Positions 16,556 to 26,462 of a DNA stretch of 64,000 nucleotides are shown here, in pieces (positions within the stretch are counted from its first letter, which is position 1; every line of letters starts with the position of its first letter). The translations under genes and the position numbers were made by a program. Source of the DNA: JBFXJF01 sp050175155 (lineage in GTDB: Bacteria > Bacillota > Bacilli > Tepidibacillales > Tepidibacillaceae); NCBI GenBank assembly GCA_050175155.1, contig JBFXJF010000008.1, forward strand, positions 1 to 64,000, read 5' to 3'. The notes beneath the pieces were generated by a model. That model had not been told where the DNA came from and made no database searches. It worked only from the letters and a program-made list of their open reading frames with translations.

Positions 16556-18469
16556 ATGGTAACCAAACAAAATGTTTATGACGAAAGTCAAATTCAAGTT
16601 TTAGAGGGTCTTGAAGCTGTGAGAAAAAGACCTAGTATGTATATAGGTTCAACAAGTGAGAAAGGACTACACCATTTAGTTTGGGAGATAGTTGATAATA
16701 GTATTGATGAGGCTTTAGAAGGAGCTTGTGACCACATTTCTGTTTCCATATTACCAGGTAATATTGTAAAGGTTGTTGATAATGGAAGAGGTATACCAGT
16801 AGGGATACATTCGAAAATGGGTCGACCGGCGGTAGAAGTAGCACTTACAGTTTTACATGCAGGTGGAAAATTTGGTGGGGGTAGTTATAAAGTATCTGGG
16901 GGTTTACATGGTGTTGGTTTATCAGTAGTTAATGCTTTGTCAGAATGGTTAGAGGTTATTGTAAAATTAGAGGGTAAAGTATATAGGCAAGAATATTCTC
17001 GTGGTGTGCCAAAATATGATTTAGAAGTGATAGGAGAAACTAAAGAAAGAGGAACAACAATTTCATTTAAACCAGATGAGGAGATATTTCAAGAAACAAC
17101 TGAATTCATTTATGATATATTTAAATCTCGTTTAAGGGAAATGGCGTTTTTAAATAAAGGCATAAAGATAGAACTTTCGGATGAGAGAGAAGAAAAGAAA
17201 AAAGAGACTTTTAGCTACCAAGGCGGTATAAAGTCATTTGTTGAGTTTTTAAATAAGAATAGAGAAAAATTACATAACGAACCAATCTATGTTGAAGGAT
17301 TAAAAGATAATATATATATTGAAATTTCTTTACAATATAATGATAGTTTTTCTAGTAATATTCTATCATTTGCAAATAATATCCATACTCATGAAGGAGG
17401 TTCTCATGAGATAGGATTTAAGAGTGCGTTAACACGGATATTAAATGATTATTCACGAAAGTATAATTTATTAAAAGATCAAGATGCTAATCTTTCTGGT
17501 GATGACACAAGAGAGGGATTAACTGCAATAATAAGTATTAAAATTCCCAACCCTCAATTTGAGGGACAAACTAAAACGAAGTTAGGTAATAGTGAAGTAA
17601 GAGGGATAGTAGAATCTATATTTGCAGATAAACTCAGTTCATTCTTAGAGGAAAATCCGGCTGAAGCAAAAAAAATTATTGAAAAATCTTTATTAGCAGC
17701 AAGAGCACGTCTTGCTGCTAGGAAAGCTAGGGAGTTAACTAGGAGAAAGAGTGCTTTAGAAGTTAGTTCTCTACCAGGTAAATTGGCTGATTGTTCATCA
17801 AAGGATGCTTCTATTAGTGAAATATATATAGTTGAAGGAGATTCTGCTGGTGGTTCTGCTAAACAAGGAAGGGATCGAAACTTTCAAGCAATTTTACCTT
17901 TACGGGGAAAAATTCTTAATGTGGAAAAGGCAAGATTAGACAGGATTTTTGGTAATGCAGAAATTGGAGCGATGATTACTGCTATAGGGGCGGGAATCGG
18001 CGAGGAATTTGATATAACAAAAGCTAGATATAATAAGATAATTATAATGACTGATGCCGACGTAGATGGCTCACATATTAGGACATTATTACTAACCTTC
18101 TTTTTTAGGTATTTGAAAGAATTGATTGATAATGGTTATATTTATATAGCACAACCACCTTTATATAAAGTGCAGCAAGGGAAAGTAATACGTTATGCTT
18201 ATAATGACAAAGAGTTAGAAAAAATTAAATCAGAATTAGGAGATCGTCCTGAACCAAGTATACAGAGATATAAAGGACTTGGGGAAATGAATCCAACACA
18301 ATTATGGGAAACTACAATGGATCCAGAAAGTAGAACATTACTACAAGTAAGTCTACATGAAGCATCGGACGCAGATATTATATTTGAAACATTAATGGGC
18401 GATAAAGTTGAGCCTCGTAAAGAATTTATAACAGAGTACGGTCAATATGTACGTAATCTAGACGTATAG
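16556..18469 (+). CDS. gyrB: DNA gyrase subunit B
   Basis: The 637-residue protein has the GHKL ATPase domain (IVDNSIDEALEG, VVDNGRGIP, GGSYKVSGGLHGVG), a transducer domain, the Toprim domain with EGDSAGGSAKQGRDR and TDADVDGSHI, and the C-terminal QRYKGLGEMNP. It supplies ATP hydrolysis for negative supercoiling. Length matches family norm. It is followed by gyrA after 22 bases. Confidence 0.98.
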   Translation: MVTKQNVYDESQIQVLEGLEAVRKRPSMYIGSTSEKGLHHLVWEIVDNSIDEALEGACDHISVSILPGNIVKVVDNGRGIPVGIHSKMGRPAVEVALTVLHAGGKFGGGSYKVSGGLHGVGLSVVNALSEWLEVIVKLEGKVYRQEYSRGVPKYDLEVIGETKERGTTISFKPDEEIFQETTEFIYDIFKSRLREMAFLNKGIKIELSDEREEKKKETFSYQGGIKSFVEFLNKNREKLHNEPIYVEGLKDNIYIEISLQYNDSFSSNILSFANNIHTHEGGSHEIGFKSALTRILNDYSRKYNLLKDQDANLSGDDTREGLTAIISIKIPNPQFEGQTKTKLGNSEVRGIVESIFADKLSSFLEENPAEAKKIIEKSLLAARARLAARKARELTRRKSALEVSSLPGKLADCSSKDASISEIYIVEGDSAGGSAKQGRDRNFQAILPLRGKILNVEKARLDRIFGNAEIGAMITAIGAGIGEEFDITKARYNKIIIMTDADVDGSHIRTLLLTFFFRYLKELIDNGYIYIAQPPLYKVQQGKVIRYAYNDKELEKIKSELGDRPEPSIQRYKGLGEMNPTQLWETTMDPESRTLLQVSLHEASDADIIFETLMGDKVEPRKEFITEYGQYVRNLDV

Positions 18470-18491
18470 TTATACTATAAGGAGGTAAAAC

Positions 18492-20924
18492 ATGCCTGAA
18501 TCTAATTCAAGAGTAAAAGAAATTAGCATAAGTCAAGAAATGAAAAATTCATTTATTGATTATGCAATGAGTGTAATTGTTAGTAGAGCACTTCCTGACG
18601 TAAGGGATGGATTAAAACCTGTTCATAGAAGGATTTTATTTGCTATGAATCAATTAGGAATGACATCAGATAAACCACATAAAAAATCTGCAAGAATCGT
18701 TGGGGAAGTTATTGGTAAATTTCATCCACATGGAGATACAGCTGTATATGAAACTATGGTAAGAATGGCCCAAGATTTTTCTTATCGTTACATGTTGGTA
18801 GATGGACATGGTAACTTTGGTTCAGTCGATGGGGATTCAGCTGCAGCAATGAGATATACGGAAGCTAGATTATCAAAAATATCTGGTGAATTATTGAGAG
18901 ATATAAACAAGGATACTATAGATTTTGGGGATAATTATGATGGTTCAGAAAGAGAACCTTTAGTTTTACCCGCTAGATATCCAAATTTATTAGTAAATGG
19001 CTCTTCAGGAATAGCAGTTGGTATGGCTACAAATATACCTCCTCATCAACTAGGTGAAATAATTGATGGAGTTATTGAAATTATTAATAATCCAGCTACT
19101 GAAATAGAAGATTTATTAAAAATAATTAAAGGTCCTGATTTTCCTACCGGAGGGATAATACTTGGGACAGAAGGAATTAAGAGTGCTTATAGAACCGGAA
19201 AAGGCTCTGTATTAATTAGGGCAAGAGCAGAGATTGAGGAAATGAATAATGGTAAAAATCGTATTTTAGTATACGAACTACCATATCAAGTAAATAAGGC
19301 TAGACTAATAGAAAAAATCGCAGAACTGGTTAGAGATAAAAAAATTGATGGAATAACTGATTTAAGAGATGAATCTGATAGAAATGGTATGAGAATTGTT
19401 ATTGAGTTGCGACGTGATGTAAATGCAAACGTTATATTAAATAATTTATATAAACAAACTTCACTACAAACATCTTTTGGAATAAATATGCTTGCATTAG
19501 AGGATAATCAGCCTAAAGTTCTTAATTTAATAGAAATTCTTAAAAACTATATAAAACATCAAAAAGTAGTTATTAGAAGAAGAACTGAATTCGATCTTAG
19601 AAAAGCTGAAGAGAAGGCTCATATTTTAGAGGGATTGAGAATTGCACTCGATAAGTTAGATGCTGTAATTAAATTAATTAGATCTTCGAATACTTCCGAA
19701 GAAGCAAAAAAAGGTCTAACAAGTCAATTTAATTTAACAGATATTCAGGCACAAGCTATACTAGACATGCGTTTACAAAGATTGACTGGTTTAGAAAGAG
19801 GAAAAATAGAGAGTGAATATCTAGAATTAAAGAAAAAGATAGAAGAGTATCTAGCTGTACTAGCTGATGAACAAAAGTTACTAGAAATAATACGAGTAGA
19901 ATTACTAGATATTAAAGAGAAATACAATGATGAAAGAAGAACTGAAATAACAATTGTACATAATGAGTTAGTAGATGAAGATTTAATTCCAGAGGAAGAA
20001 GTAGTAATTATGTTGACAAATCAGGGGTATATTAAGAGATTACCTATATCAACATATAAAAGTCAAAAACGTGGTGGTAAAGGTGTAACAGGAATGGGAA
20101 CAAAAGAGGACGATTTTGTACAACATTTCTTTATTACAAATTCGCATAAGTATATTATGTTTTTCACTAATAAAGGGAAAGTGTATAGATTAAAAGCTTA
20201 TGAAATACCAGAACTTGGAAGAACAGCGAAAGGGACTCCGATAATTAATCTTATACAGATAGAAAAAGGAGAAGTTATAAATGCAGTTTTCCAAGTAAGA
20301 GAGTATACATCCGAGAATTATCTATTCTTTGCAACAGCTCATGGACATGTGAAGAAGTCAGAGCTGTCTGATTATGAAAATATTCGAAAAGGTGGAATAA
20401 TAGCAATAAACCTTAAAGATGGGGATGAATTAATTGGTGTTAAGTTAACCGACGGAAAACAGGAAATAATACTAGGAACTAAATATGGACAATCTATTCG
20501 ATTTAATGAAAAAAATGTTAGGATTATGGGAAGAAGCACATCAGGAGTAAAAGGAATAAACTTACGCAAGGATGATTTAGTAATAGGTATGGATGTCATT
20601 GAAGATGGTAAATCAATATTAATTGTAACTTCTAAAGGTTATGGTAAAAGAACATTAGAAAGTGAGTACCGAGCTCAAACAAGGGGCGGAAAAGGAATAA
20701 AAACCCTAAATGTTACTAAGAAAAATGGTTGCATTGTGGGAATAAAGGTAGTATCAGCTGATGACGATTTGATGATAGTAACTACAAAAGCAATGGTAAT
20801 TAGATTAAATATGAATAATATTTCTTTAATGGGCAGATATACTCAAGGTGTAAAATTAATCAATGTTGATGAAGATAATGCAGTTACTTCCTTAGCGAAA
20901 ATAGAATCAATCGAAGAAGAGTAA
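18492..20924 (+). CDS. gyrA: DNA gyrase subunit A
   Basis: The 810-residue protein has the catalytic domain with the active-site Tyr in AAMRYTEARLSKI, and a C-terminal beta-pinwheel. The GyrA box, usually QRRGGKG, reads QKRGGKG here (SQKRGGKGVTGMG), a conservative change. Gyrase A cuts and rejoins DNA. The quinolone-resistance region HPHGDTAVYETMVRMAQDFS shows Thr at the position next to Asp (GDTAVYE), a usual Firmicute variant is Ser or Thr there. The start follows AAGGAGGT. A strong terminator lies 13 bases downstream. Confidence 0.98.
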   Translation: MPESNSRVKEISISQEMKNSFIDYAMSVIVSRALPDVRDGLKPVHRRILFAMNQLGMTSDKPHKKSARIVGEVIGKFHPHGDTAVYETMVRMAQDFSYRYMLVDGHGNFGSVDGDSAAAMRYTEARLSKISGELLRDINKDTIDFGDNYDGSEREPLVLPARYPNLLVNGSSGIAVGMATNIPPHQLGEIIDGVIEIINNPATEIEDLLKIIKGPDFPTGGIILGTEGIKSAYRTGKGSVLIRARAEIEEMNNGKNRILVYELPYQVNKARLIEKIAELVRDKKIDGITDLRDESDRNGMRIVIELRRDVNANVILNNLYKQTSLQTSFGINMLALEDNQPKVLNLIEILKNYIKHQKVVIRRRTEFDLRKAEEKAHILEGLRIALDKLDAVIKLIRSSNTSEEAKKGLTSQFNLTDIQAQAILDMRLQRLTGLERGKIESEYLELKKKIEEYLAVLADEQKLLEIIRVELLDIKEKYNDERRTEITIVHNELVDEDLIPEEEVVIMLTNQGYIKRLPISTYKSQKRGGKGVTGMGTKEDDFVQHFFITNSHKYIMFFTNKGKVYRLKAYEIPELGRTAKGTPIINLIQIEKGEVINAVFQVREYTSENYLFFATAHGHVKKSELSDYENIRKGGIIAINLKDGDELIGVKLTDGKQEIILGTKYGQSIRFNEKNVRIMGRSTSGVKGINLRKDDLVIGMDVIEDGKSILIVTSKGYGKRTLESEYRAQTRGGKGIKTLNVTKKNGCIVGIKVVSADDDLMIVTTKAMVIRLNMNNISLMGRYTQGVKLINVDEDNAVTSLAKIESIEEE

Positions 20925-20937
20925 ACTGGTTTATTGG

Positions 20938-20975
20938 CTTCAAGTGGAATTCAGACCCCACTTGAAGATTTTTTA
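20938..20975 (+). terminator. Terminator after gyrA
   Basis: A perfect 10-bp stem CTTCAAGTGG / CCACTTGAAG with a 10-base loop is followed by ATTTTTTATT. Confidence 0.92.
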
Positions 20976-21173
20976 TTATAATAAAAATTACTTAAATAAA
21001 AAAAGTTTAAGAAATTAGTTAATTAATTTGTAATAGTTTCCATCAATATCATTCAAATACTTTAAATAAAAAATGATATACTATCTGTATAAATAGTTAA
21101 GTTAAAGCTTCATTAGAGATATAAAATAAGTGGGAGAATATTTAAACTTACCTAAAAATGGAGGATATACAAA

Positions 21174-22373
21174 TTGAGAAGGAAATTTTGTACAACAAGT
21201 ATATTGACACTTGTATCGGTATTAATTATAAATTTAGGATTTACTAATAGCGCTTTTGCTAATATAGAACAAATAAATTTAGTCAATGAGAATTCATTAG
21301 TATCGCTAGGTTATGATGATTGGTACTCGGGTCCAAATCAGTATTCAATTACCTATTTAGAGAATAGTAAGATTCCAAGAGAAGTTAGAGGTCTGTATTT
21401 AACGGGAAATACAGCTGGTGGATCGAAATATGACGATTTTATAGAACTTCTTAATTCTACAGAATTAAATAGCTTAGTAATCGATGTAAAAGAAGATTCT
21501 GGATATGTAACTTATAAGTCAGATGTATTAAAGGTTAATGAAATTAAATCGGATAGAAATACATTTATTAGAGATATTGATGAATTATTAAAAAAAGCAA
21601 AGGAAAATAATATATATACTATTGCACGTATAGTAACTTTTAAAGACCCGTTTCTCTCAGGAGCAGATCCGGATATTGCCATGAAAGCCAAAACTGGAGG
21701 TGTGTGGAGGGATAATAAAGGGGTATCATGGGTTGATCCTTATCAGAAAGAAGTTTGGGAATATAATTTAGCGTTAGCAATAGAGGCTGCAGAAAAAGGG
21801 TTTAATGAGGTTCAGTTTGACTATGTAAGATTTCCAGATAATAGTAAAAAAGTTAACAGTGAAGTAGTTTTTAATAACCCGGGGAATATTACAAAAGCAG
21901 AAAACATAGCCTCTTTTTTAAGTTATACAAAAGAAAACCTTGTAGATTACCCAATATTTATATCTGCAGATGTTTACGGTTTAACTACAACGGTAACTGA
22001 TGATATGGGGATAGGACAACAATGGGAGTTAATTACTTCTGTAGTTGATTATATTAGTCCCATGATGTATCCATCACATTATGGACCAGGTCTTTATGGA
22101 GTTTCTGTACCTGATGCAAATCCTTTTAAAATAATTACCAGTGGTATTGAGGATGCTCTTGAAAAAAATAGAGAAGTTAGCGAGGGGGGTAACCCTACAG
22201 CAATTATTAGACCATGGTATCAAGATTTTACAGCGTCTTGGATAAAGGGCTATATAAAATATGGACCAGAAGAGGTTTTGGATCAGATAAACGCAGGTAA
22301 AGAGTTAGGTGTAAAACAGTATCTTATGTGGAACGCAGGAAATGTATATAGTGAAAATACATGGAGGAAATAA
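21174..22373 (+). CDS. Exported putative glycoside hydrolase-like protein (DUF4015)
   Basis: The 399-residue protein starts at TTG (21174) with GGAGG 9 bases before it. It has a signal peptide (hydrophobic to about residue 28, then AFANIE). The rest matches DUF4015, a GH-like TIM-barrel family: PREVRGLYLTGNTAGG, LVIDVKEDSGYVTY, FDYVRFPD and SPMMYPSHYGPG. No substrate is known for most members. It probably acts outside the cell on a glycan. It lies where B. subtilis carries an rRNA operon, between gyrA and yaaC. Confidence 0.82.
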   Translation: MRRKFCTTSILTLVSVLIINLGFTNSAFANIEQINLVNENSLVSLGYDDWYSGPNQYSITYLENSKIPREVRGLYLTGNTAGGSKYDDFIELLNSTELNSLVIDVKEDSGYVTYKSDVLKVNEIKSDRNTFIRDIDELLKKAKENNIYTIARIVTFKDPFLSGADPDIAMKAKTGGVWRDNKGVSWVDPYQKEVWEYNLALAIEAAEKGFNEVQFDYVRFPDNSKKVNSEVVFNNPGNITKAENIASFLSYTKENLVDYPIFISADVYGLTTTVTDDMGIGQQWELITSVVDYISPMMYPSHYGPGLYGVSVPDANPFKIITSGIEDALEKNREVSEGGNPTAIIRPWYQDFTASWIKGYIKYGPEEVLDQINAGKELGVKQYLMWNAGNVYSENTWRK

Positions 22374-22375
22374 AA

Positions 22376-23425
22376 TTAACTTTTTTTAAAGATAATAAAT
22401 TCATCAAATAGATTATTTAATATTAAATTTGGAAATTTACGAAGTGATAAGTTAATAAATTCATTAATGATGTAAATGTCTTCTGATGAAAAAGTGAATA
22501 TAATTTCGCACCATAACTCAGTATCATATCTACACAATATTCCTAAATTATACATAATAAGAAATTCGATTATTATTTCTGGGAGCATTAAATTGGGATT
22601 GTCTATATATCTATAATAATAATTACCTTTACAATCTTGAAGAATAAGAGGATGGTTAAAGGGATTTTCATAATCAAACGGTTTGGCTAACTTTGTTTTC
22701 CATGTAAGGATTAATTGGTTTAAATTGTTTTTATTTTTAATATCAAAAGAGTTGTCTGATTCAAAAAAATGATTTATATTGTGTAAAAATTTATTTACAT
22801 CATTATTAAATAAGAGCAATACATCATTGTTTGTTGTAAGCTCGATACTCGAATTATCTATAATATGTTCCAAGTATAGTGGGTAGATTTTTTTATCTTT
22901 ATATAATTTATAGTAAGAATCATTTAGTTCAGGAATTAAAGATAATAGCTCTTTTATTTTAAATTTACTTCCCTCAATTAAAGTATTTCCAGTAAGCAAA
23001 TTATAGAAAATTGGTAACAGTCCTTCTTTTTGAATCTTAATTTCGTCATCTAAGAAGTGAAAATTTGTTTTTTTTAATTTTCTAGTAGATAACCCATGTC
23101 TTAAAACACCTACTTTTCGTGGGTAATAGGGATCTTTGGTTAAGATAAAAGCTTTCATTAAAGATGCCATACCATAATAAATAAGTAATGGCTTAACTAA
23201 AATGTTGCTTATATTAGCAGAATAGAAATATTCTTTTGATTGTTTTATGAAATAGATGAATTTTAAGGTGTTTTCGAATGCCAACTTACTTTTTTCAGCA
23301 TTGTCCAGAGCACTGTATTTTGAAAATAGAAAATCTTTTACCGTAGGTTCATTTTCGAAAAATACAAACATATTCCACATTTTTTGGTAAGAATCCTCAC
23401 AATAAATTATATTAATTTTGTTCAT
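22376..23425 (-). CDS. yaaC: YaaC-like protein
   Basis: The 349-residue protein matches YaaC in position (between gyrA and guaB, opposite strand, as in B. subtilis) and in sequence features such as PLLIYYGMASLMKAFIL and VGVLRHGLS. Function unknown. It is Asn/Lys rich with no membrane segment or known catalytic motif. Its stop is 2 bases from that of the DUF4015 gene, so the two genes converge with no room for a separate terminator. Confidence 0.8.
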   Translation of the reverse strand: MNKINIIYCEDSYQKMWNMFVFFENEPTVKDFLFSKYSALDNAEKSKLAFENTLKFIYFIKQSKEYFYSANISNILVKPLLIYYGMASLMKAFILTKDPYYPRKVGVLRHGLSTRKLKKTNFHFLDDEIKIQKEGLLPIFYNLLTGNTLIEGSKFKIKELLSLIPELNDSYYKLYKDKKIYPLYLEHIIDNSSIELTTNNDVLLLFNNDVNKFLHNINHFFESDNSFDIKNKNNLNQLILTWKTKLAKPFDYENPFNHPLILQDCKGNYYYRYIDNPNLMLPEIIIEFLIMYNLGILCRYDTELWCEIIFTFSSEDIYIINEFINLSLRKFPNLILNNLFDEFIIFKKS

Positions 23426-23503
23426 TTAATCATCTCCAAGATATTAGTTAATTTAGTATAATGTTTTAGTATATATTATTTTATCTATTATTATGTTGAA
23501 TTC

Positions 23504-23532
23504 TTGACAGTGAAAATTGGCTTTGTTAAACT
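23504..23532 (+). promoter_or_regulatory. Sigma-A promoter of guaB
   Basis: TTGACA (23504-23509), 17-base spacer, TAAACT (23527-23532). No purine riboswitch fold is evident in the short leader that follows. Confidence 0.7.
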
Positions 23533-23577
23533 TGCAATAATATATACAAAACATATAAAAAGAGGCAGGGAAAATTG

Positions 23578-25041
23578 ATGTGGAATGATAAATTTAAAAG
23601 TGAAGGTTTAACGTTTGATGATGTTTTACTAATCCCTGCAAAATCTGAAGTTTTGCCAAGGGATGTTTTAGTAAAAACAAAATTAGATAATTTACAACTT
23701 AATATACCGATAATTAGTGCAGGTATGGATACAGTAACGGAATCTAGTATGGCAATAGCTATGGCGAGACAAGGTGGAATAGGTATAATTCATAAAAACA
23801 TGTCAATTGAGGAGCAAGTAGAAGAAGTTGATCGTGTGAAACGCTCTGAGAGTGGAGTTATAACTAATCCTTTTTCATTAAACCCAGACCACACGCTCTT
23901 AGATGCAGAAGAATTAATGTGTAGATATCGAATATCTGGGGTTCCGATTGTAAACGATAATAATGAACTTGTAGGTATAATAACTAATCGTGATCTAAGA
24001 TTTGTTGAGAGCTATTCAAAAAAAATAAGTGAAACAATGACAAAGGAGAACTTAATAACTGCCCCAATTGGAACTACCCTTGAGGAAGCGAAAGAAGTTC
24101 TGCAAAAATATAAAATAGAAAAATTACCGATTATTGATGAGCATAATAAATTAAAAGGACTTATTACGATTAAAGATATCGAGAAAGCTATTAAATTTCC
24201 TGATTCAGCGAAAGATAAGTTTGGCCGTTTATTAGTAGGTGCAGCTGTAGGGGTTTCAAAAGATACTTTTGACAGAATAAGTGCATTAGTTAATATCGGA
24301 GTAGATGCAATTGTAATTGATACAGCTCATGGGCATAGTAAAGGTGTAATAGATACTATTAAAATAGTTAGAAGCTTATATCCAGAGCTAATTATTATAG
24401 CAGGAAATGTAGCAACCGGGGAAGCTACAAAAGATCTAATTGAAGCTGGTGCATCTATTATTAAAGTAGGAATAGGTCCAGGTTCAATCTGTACAACTAG
24501 AATAGTCGCTGGAATAGGGTTACCACAAATTACTGCTATATATGACTGTGCTACAGTAGCCAAAAAATATGGGATTGCAATTATAGCTGATGGAGGAATT
24601 AAATATTCAGGGGATATAACAAAGGCAATTGCAGCTGGTGCAAATGCCGTTATGTTAGGAAGTTTACTAGCTGGAACAGACGAAAGCCCAGGCGATTTTG
24701 AAACCTATCAAGGTAGAAGGTATAAGGTATATCGTGGCATGGGGTCGATTGGGGCAATGAACGCAGGTAGTAAAGATAGATACTTTCAAGAAAATTCTTT
24801 GAAATTAGTACCAGAAGGGATTGAAGGTCGAGTAGCATACAAAGGACCTATAGAGGACACATTATATCAATTAGTTGGCGGATTGAGAGCTGGTATGGGT
24901 TATTGTGGGGCAAAAAACATTGAGGACCTTATCAATAATGGGCAGTTTATAAAAATAACTGGTGCCGGTCTTAGAGAAAGTCATCCACATGATGTTCAAA
25001 TTACCAAAGAATCACCAAATTACTCAATTTATGAAAGATAA
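23578..25041 (+). CDS. guaB: IMP dehydrogenase
   Basis: The 487-residue protein has the TIM-barrel catalytic domain interrupted by two CBS domains (about residues 95-210). The active-site loop carries the catalytic Cys in GPGSICTTRIV. It oxidises IMP to XMP, the first committed step to GMP. A TTG codon precedes the ATG at 23578; the ATG gives the family-typical MWNDKFKSEGLTFDDVL. Its own sigma-A promoter lies upstream. Confidence 0.98.
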   Translation: MWNDKFKSEGLTFDDVLLIPAKSEVLPRDVLVKTKLDNLQLNIPIISAGMDTVTESSMAIAMARQGGIGIIHKNMSIEEQVEEVDRVKRSESGVITNPFSLNPDHTLLDAEELMCRYRISGVPIVNDNNELVGIITNRDLRFVESYSKKISETMTKENLITAPIGTTLEEAKEVLQKYKIEKLPIIDEHNKLKGLITIKDIEKAIKFPDSAKDKFGRLLVGAAVGVSKDTFDRISALVNIGVDAIVIDTAHGHSKGVIDTIKIVRSLYPELIIIAGNVATGEATKDLIEAGASIIKVGIGPGSICTTRIVAGIGLPQITAIYDCATVAKKYGIAIIADGGIKYSGDITKAIAAGANAVMLGSLLAGTDESPGDFETYQGRRYKVYRGMGSIGAMNAGSKDRYFQENSLKLVPEGIEGRVAYKGPIEDTLYQLVGGLRAGMGYCGAKNIEDLINNGQFIKITGAGLRESHPHDVQITKESPNYSIYER

Positions 25042-25097
25042 GGTTTAGAATAAACATAATTGTTACTAACAATGATAAAAAGTTGGAGTGAATCCTT

Positions 25098-26384
25098 TTG
25101 AAAACGAACCAAAGGTTTATAATTAGTTTTCTAATACTAACATTAATAATATCTACAATAGGGATTAATCCTGTATTAGCGCAAAAAGATTTAGAAGTAA
25201 ATGCTATAACAGCAATACTTGTTGATGGGAATTCAGGAAAGATTTTATATGGTAAAAACATTGATAAACCTCTGCCACCTGCAAGTATGACGAAGATGAT
25301 GGTAGAGTATATAGTGTTAGAATATATTAATGCTGGTGAATTGAATTGGAATGACATAGTTACAGCGAGTGAATATGCAAGCTGGTTAGGGGCAACAGGT
25401 GGTTCAGCAGTTTATTTGGCTGAAGGTGAGAAAAATACTGTAAAAGATTTGTTTGATGCGATGGCAGTTGCTTCAGCAAACGATGCTACAGTAGCATTAG
25501 CTGAACATATTGCAAACACAGAAACAGATTTTGTTAAATTAATGAATGAAAAGTCACAGGAATTGGGAATGGAACATACATATTTTTTAACTAGTACAGG
25601 TTATCCAGCAGAAGAACTAGGTGATTATGCCCCGATAATTAATGGCGAACACGTAATGTCAGCAAAGGATGCTGCGATTTTAGCATGGCATCTAATAAAT
25701 GATTATCCAGAAAGTTTGAAGATAAATGGTCAACCGAGTATTGAGTTTCGTCCAGGAAATACATTTAAAAGTTGGAATTTTATGTTGCCGGGGTTAGTCT
25801 TTGAGTATGAAGGGGTAGACGGTTTGAAGACGGGGCATACAAGTCAAGCGGGTTATTGCTTTACTGCAACAGCTAAAAGAGATGATATTAGGCTTATAAG
25901 TGTTGTTTTCGGAACGGATAGTGAAATTAGTCGATTTAATGAAACAAAAAAAATATTTGATTATGGTTTTTCTAATTATGAGGTTATTAATATTGTTAAT
26001 GCAAAAGATACAATTGTGGGGTTTGAGGAAATACCGATTGAAAAAGGGGTAAAAACTGAAATATCTATTGCAGCTAAGAATGATCTTAAAGTATTAATTG
26101 AAAATGGAGAGAAGGATTTGTATACTCCAAAAATTATTATTAATGATTCTATAACCGCTCCAATAGAGGCCGATGAAAATGTAGGATATATTTCATATAA
26201 CTACCTTGGCGATAAGGAGTATGAATATATTAATGATTATATTAAATTATCTGAAAGTAAGGAATTAATAACAACAGAAAGTGTAGACAAGGCAAGTTGG
26301 TTTAGATTATTTTTTAGAAAAGTATTTAATGTAACAGGTAATGTTTTTTCTACAATTATTGATGGAGTAAAAAATATTTTTTAA
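25098..26384 (+). CDS. dacA: D-alanyl-D-alanine carboxypeptidase (PBP5 type)
   Basis: The 428-residue protein starts at TTG (25098) after GGAGTG. It has a signal peptide (to about residue 29), the three penicillin-binding motifs SMTK, SAN (VASANDATV) and KTG (DGLKTGHTSQ), a C-terminal beta domain, and a final amphipathic helix region (SWFRLFFRKVFNVTG) that would anchor it to the membrane. It trims the terminal D-Ala of stem peptides. Position after guaB is as in B. subtilis. Confidence 0.96.
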   Translation: MKTNQRFIISFLILTLIISTIGINPVLAQKDLEVNAITAILVDGNSGKILYGKNIDKPLPPASMTKMMVEYIVLEYINAGELNWNDIVTASEYASWLGATGGSAVYLAEGEKNTVKDLFDAMAVASANDATVALAEHIANTETDFVKLMNEKSQELGMEHTYFLTSTGYPAEELGDYAPIINGEHVMSAKDAAILAWHLINDYPESLKINGQPSIEFRPGNTFKSWNFMLPGLVFEYEGVDGLKTGHTSQAGYCFTATAKRDDIRLISVVFGTDSEISRFNETKKIFDYGFSNYEVINIVNAKDTIVGFEEIPIEKGVKTEISIAAKNDLKVLIENGEKDLYTPKIIINDSITAPIEADENVGYISYNYLGDKEYEYINDYIKLSESKELITTESVDKASWFRLFFRKVFNVTGNVFSTIIDGVKNIF

Positions 26385-26462
26385 TCATTGAAATATATTA
26401 TATATTTAGATAGAATTTAAAAAAAAATACAAATGCTTTTTATTAGAACTAGGAGTGGGTAA

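Noticed and set aside
23426..23577. Purine riboswitch before guaB
   Set aside because: The leader after the promoter is only about 40 bases and shows none of the conserved purine riboswitch loops.
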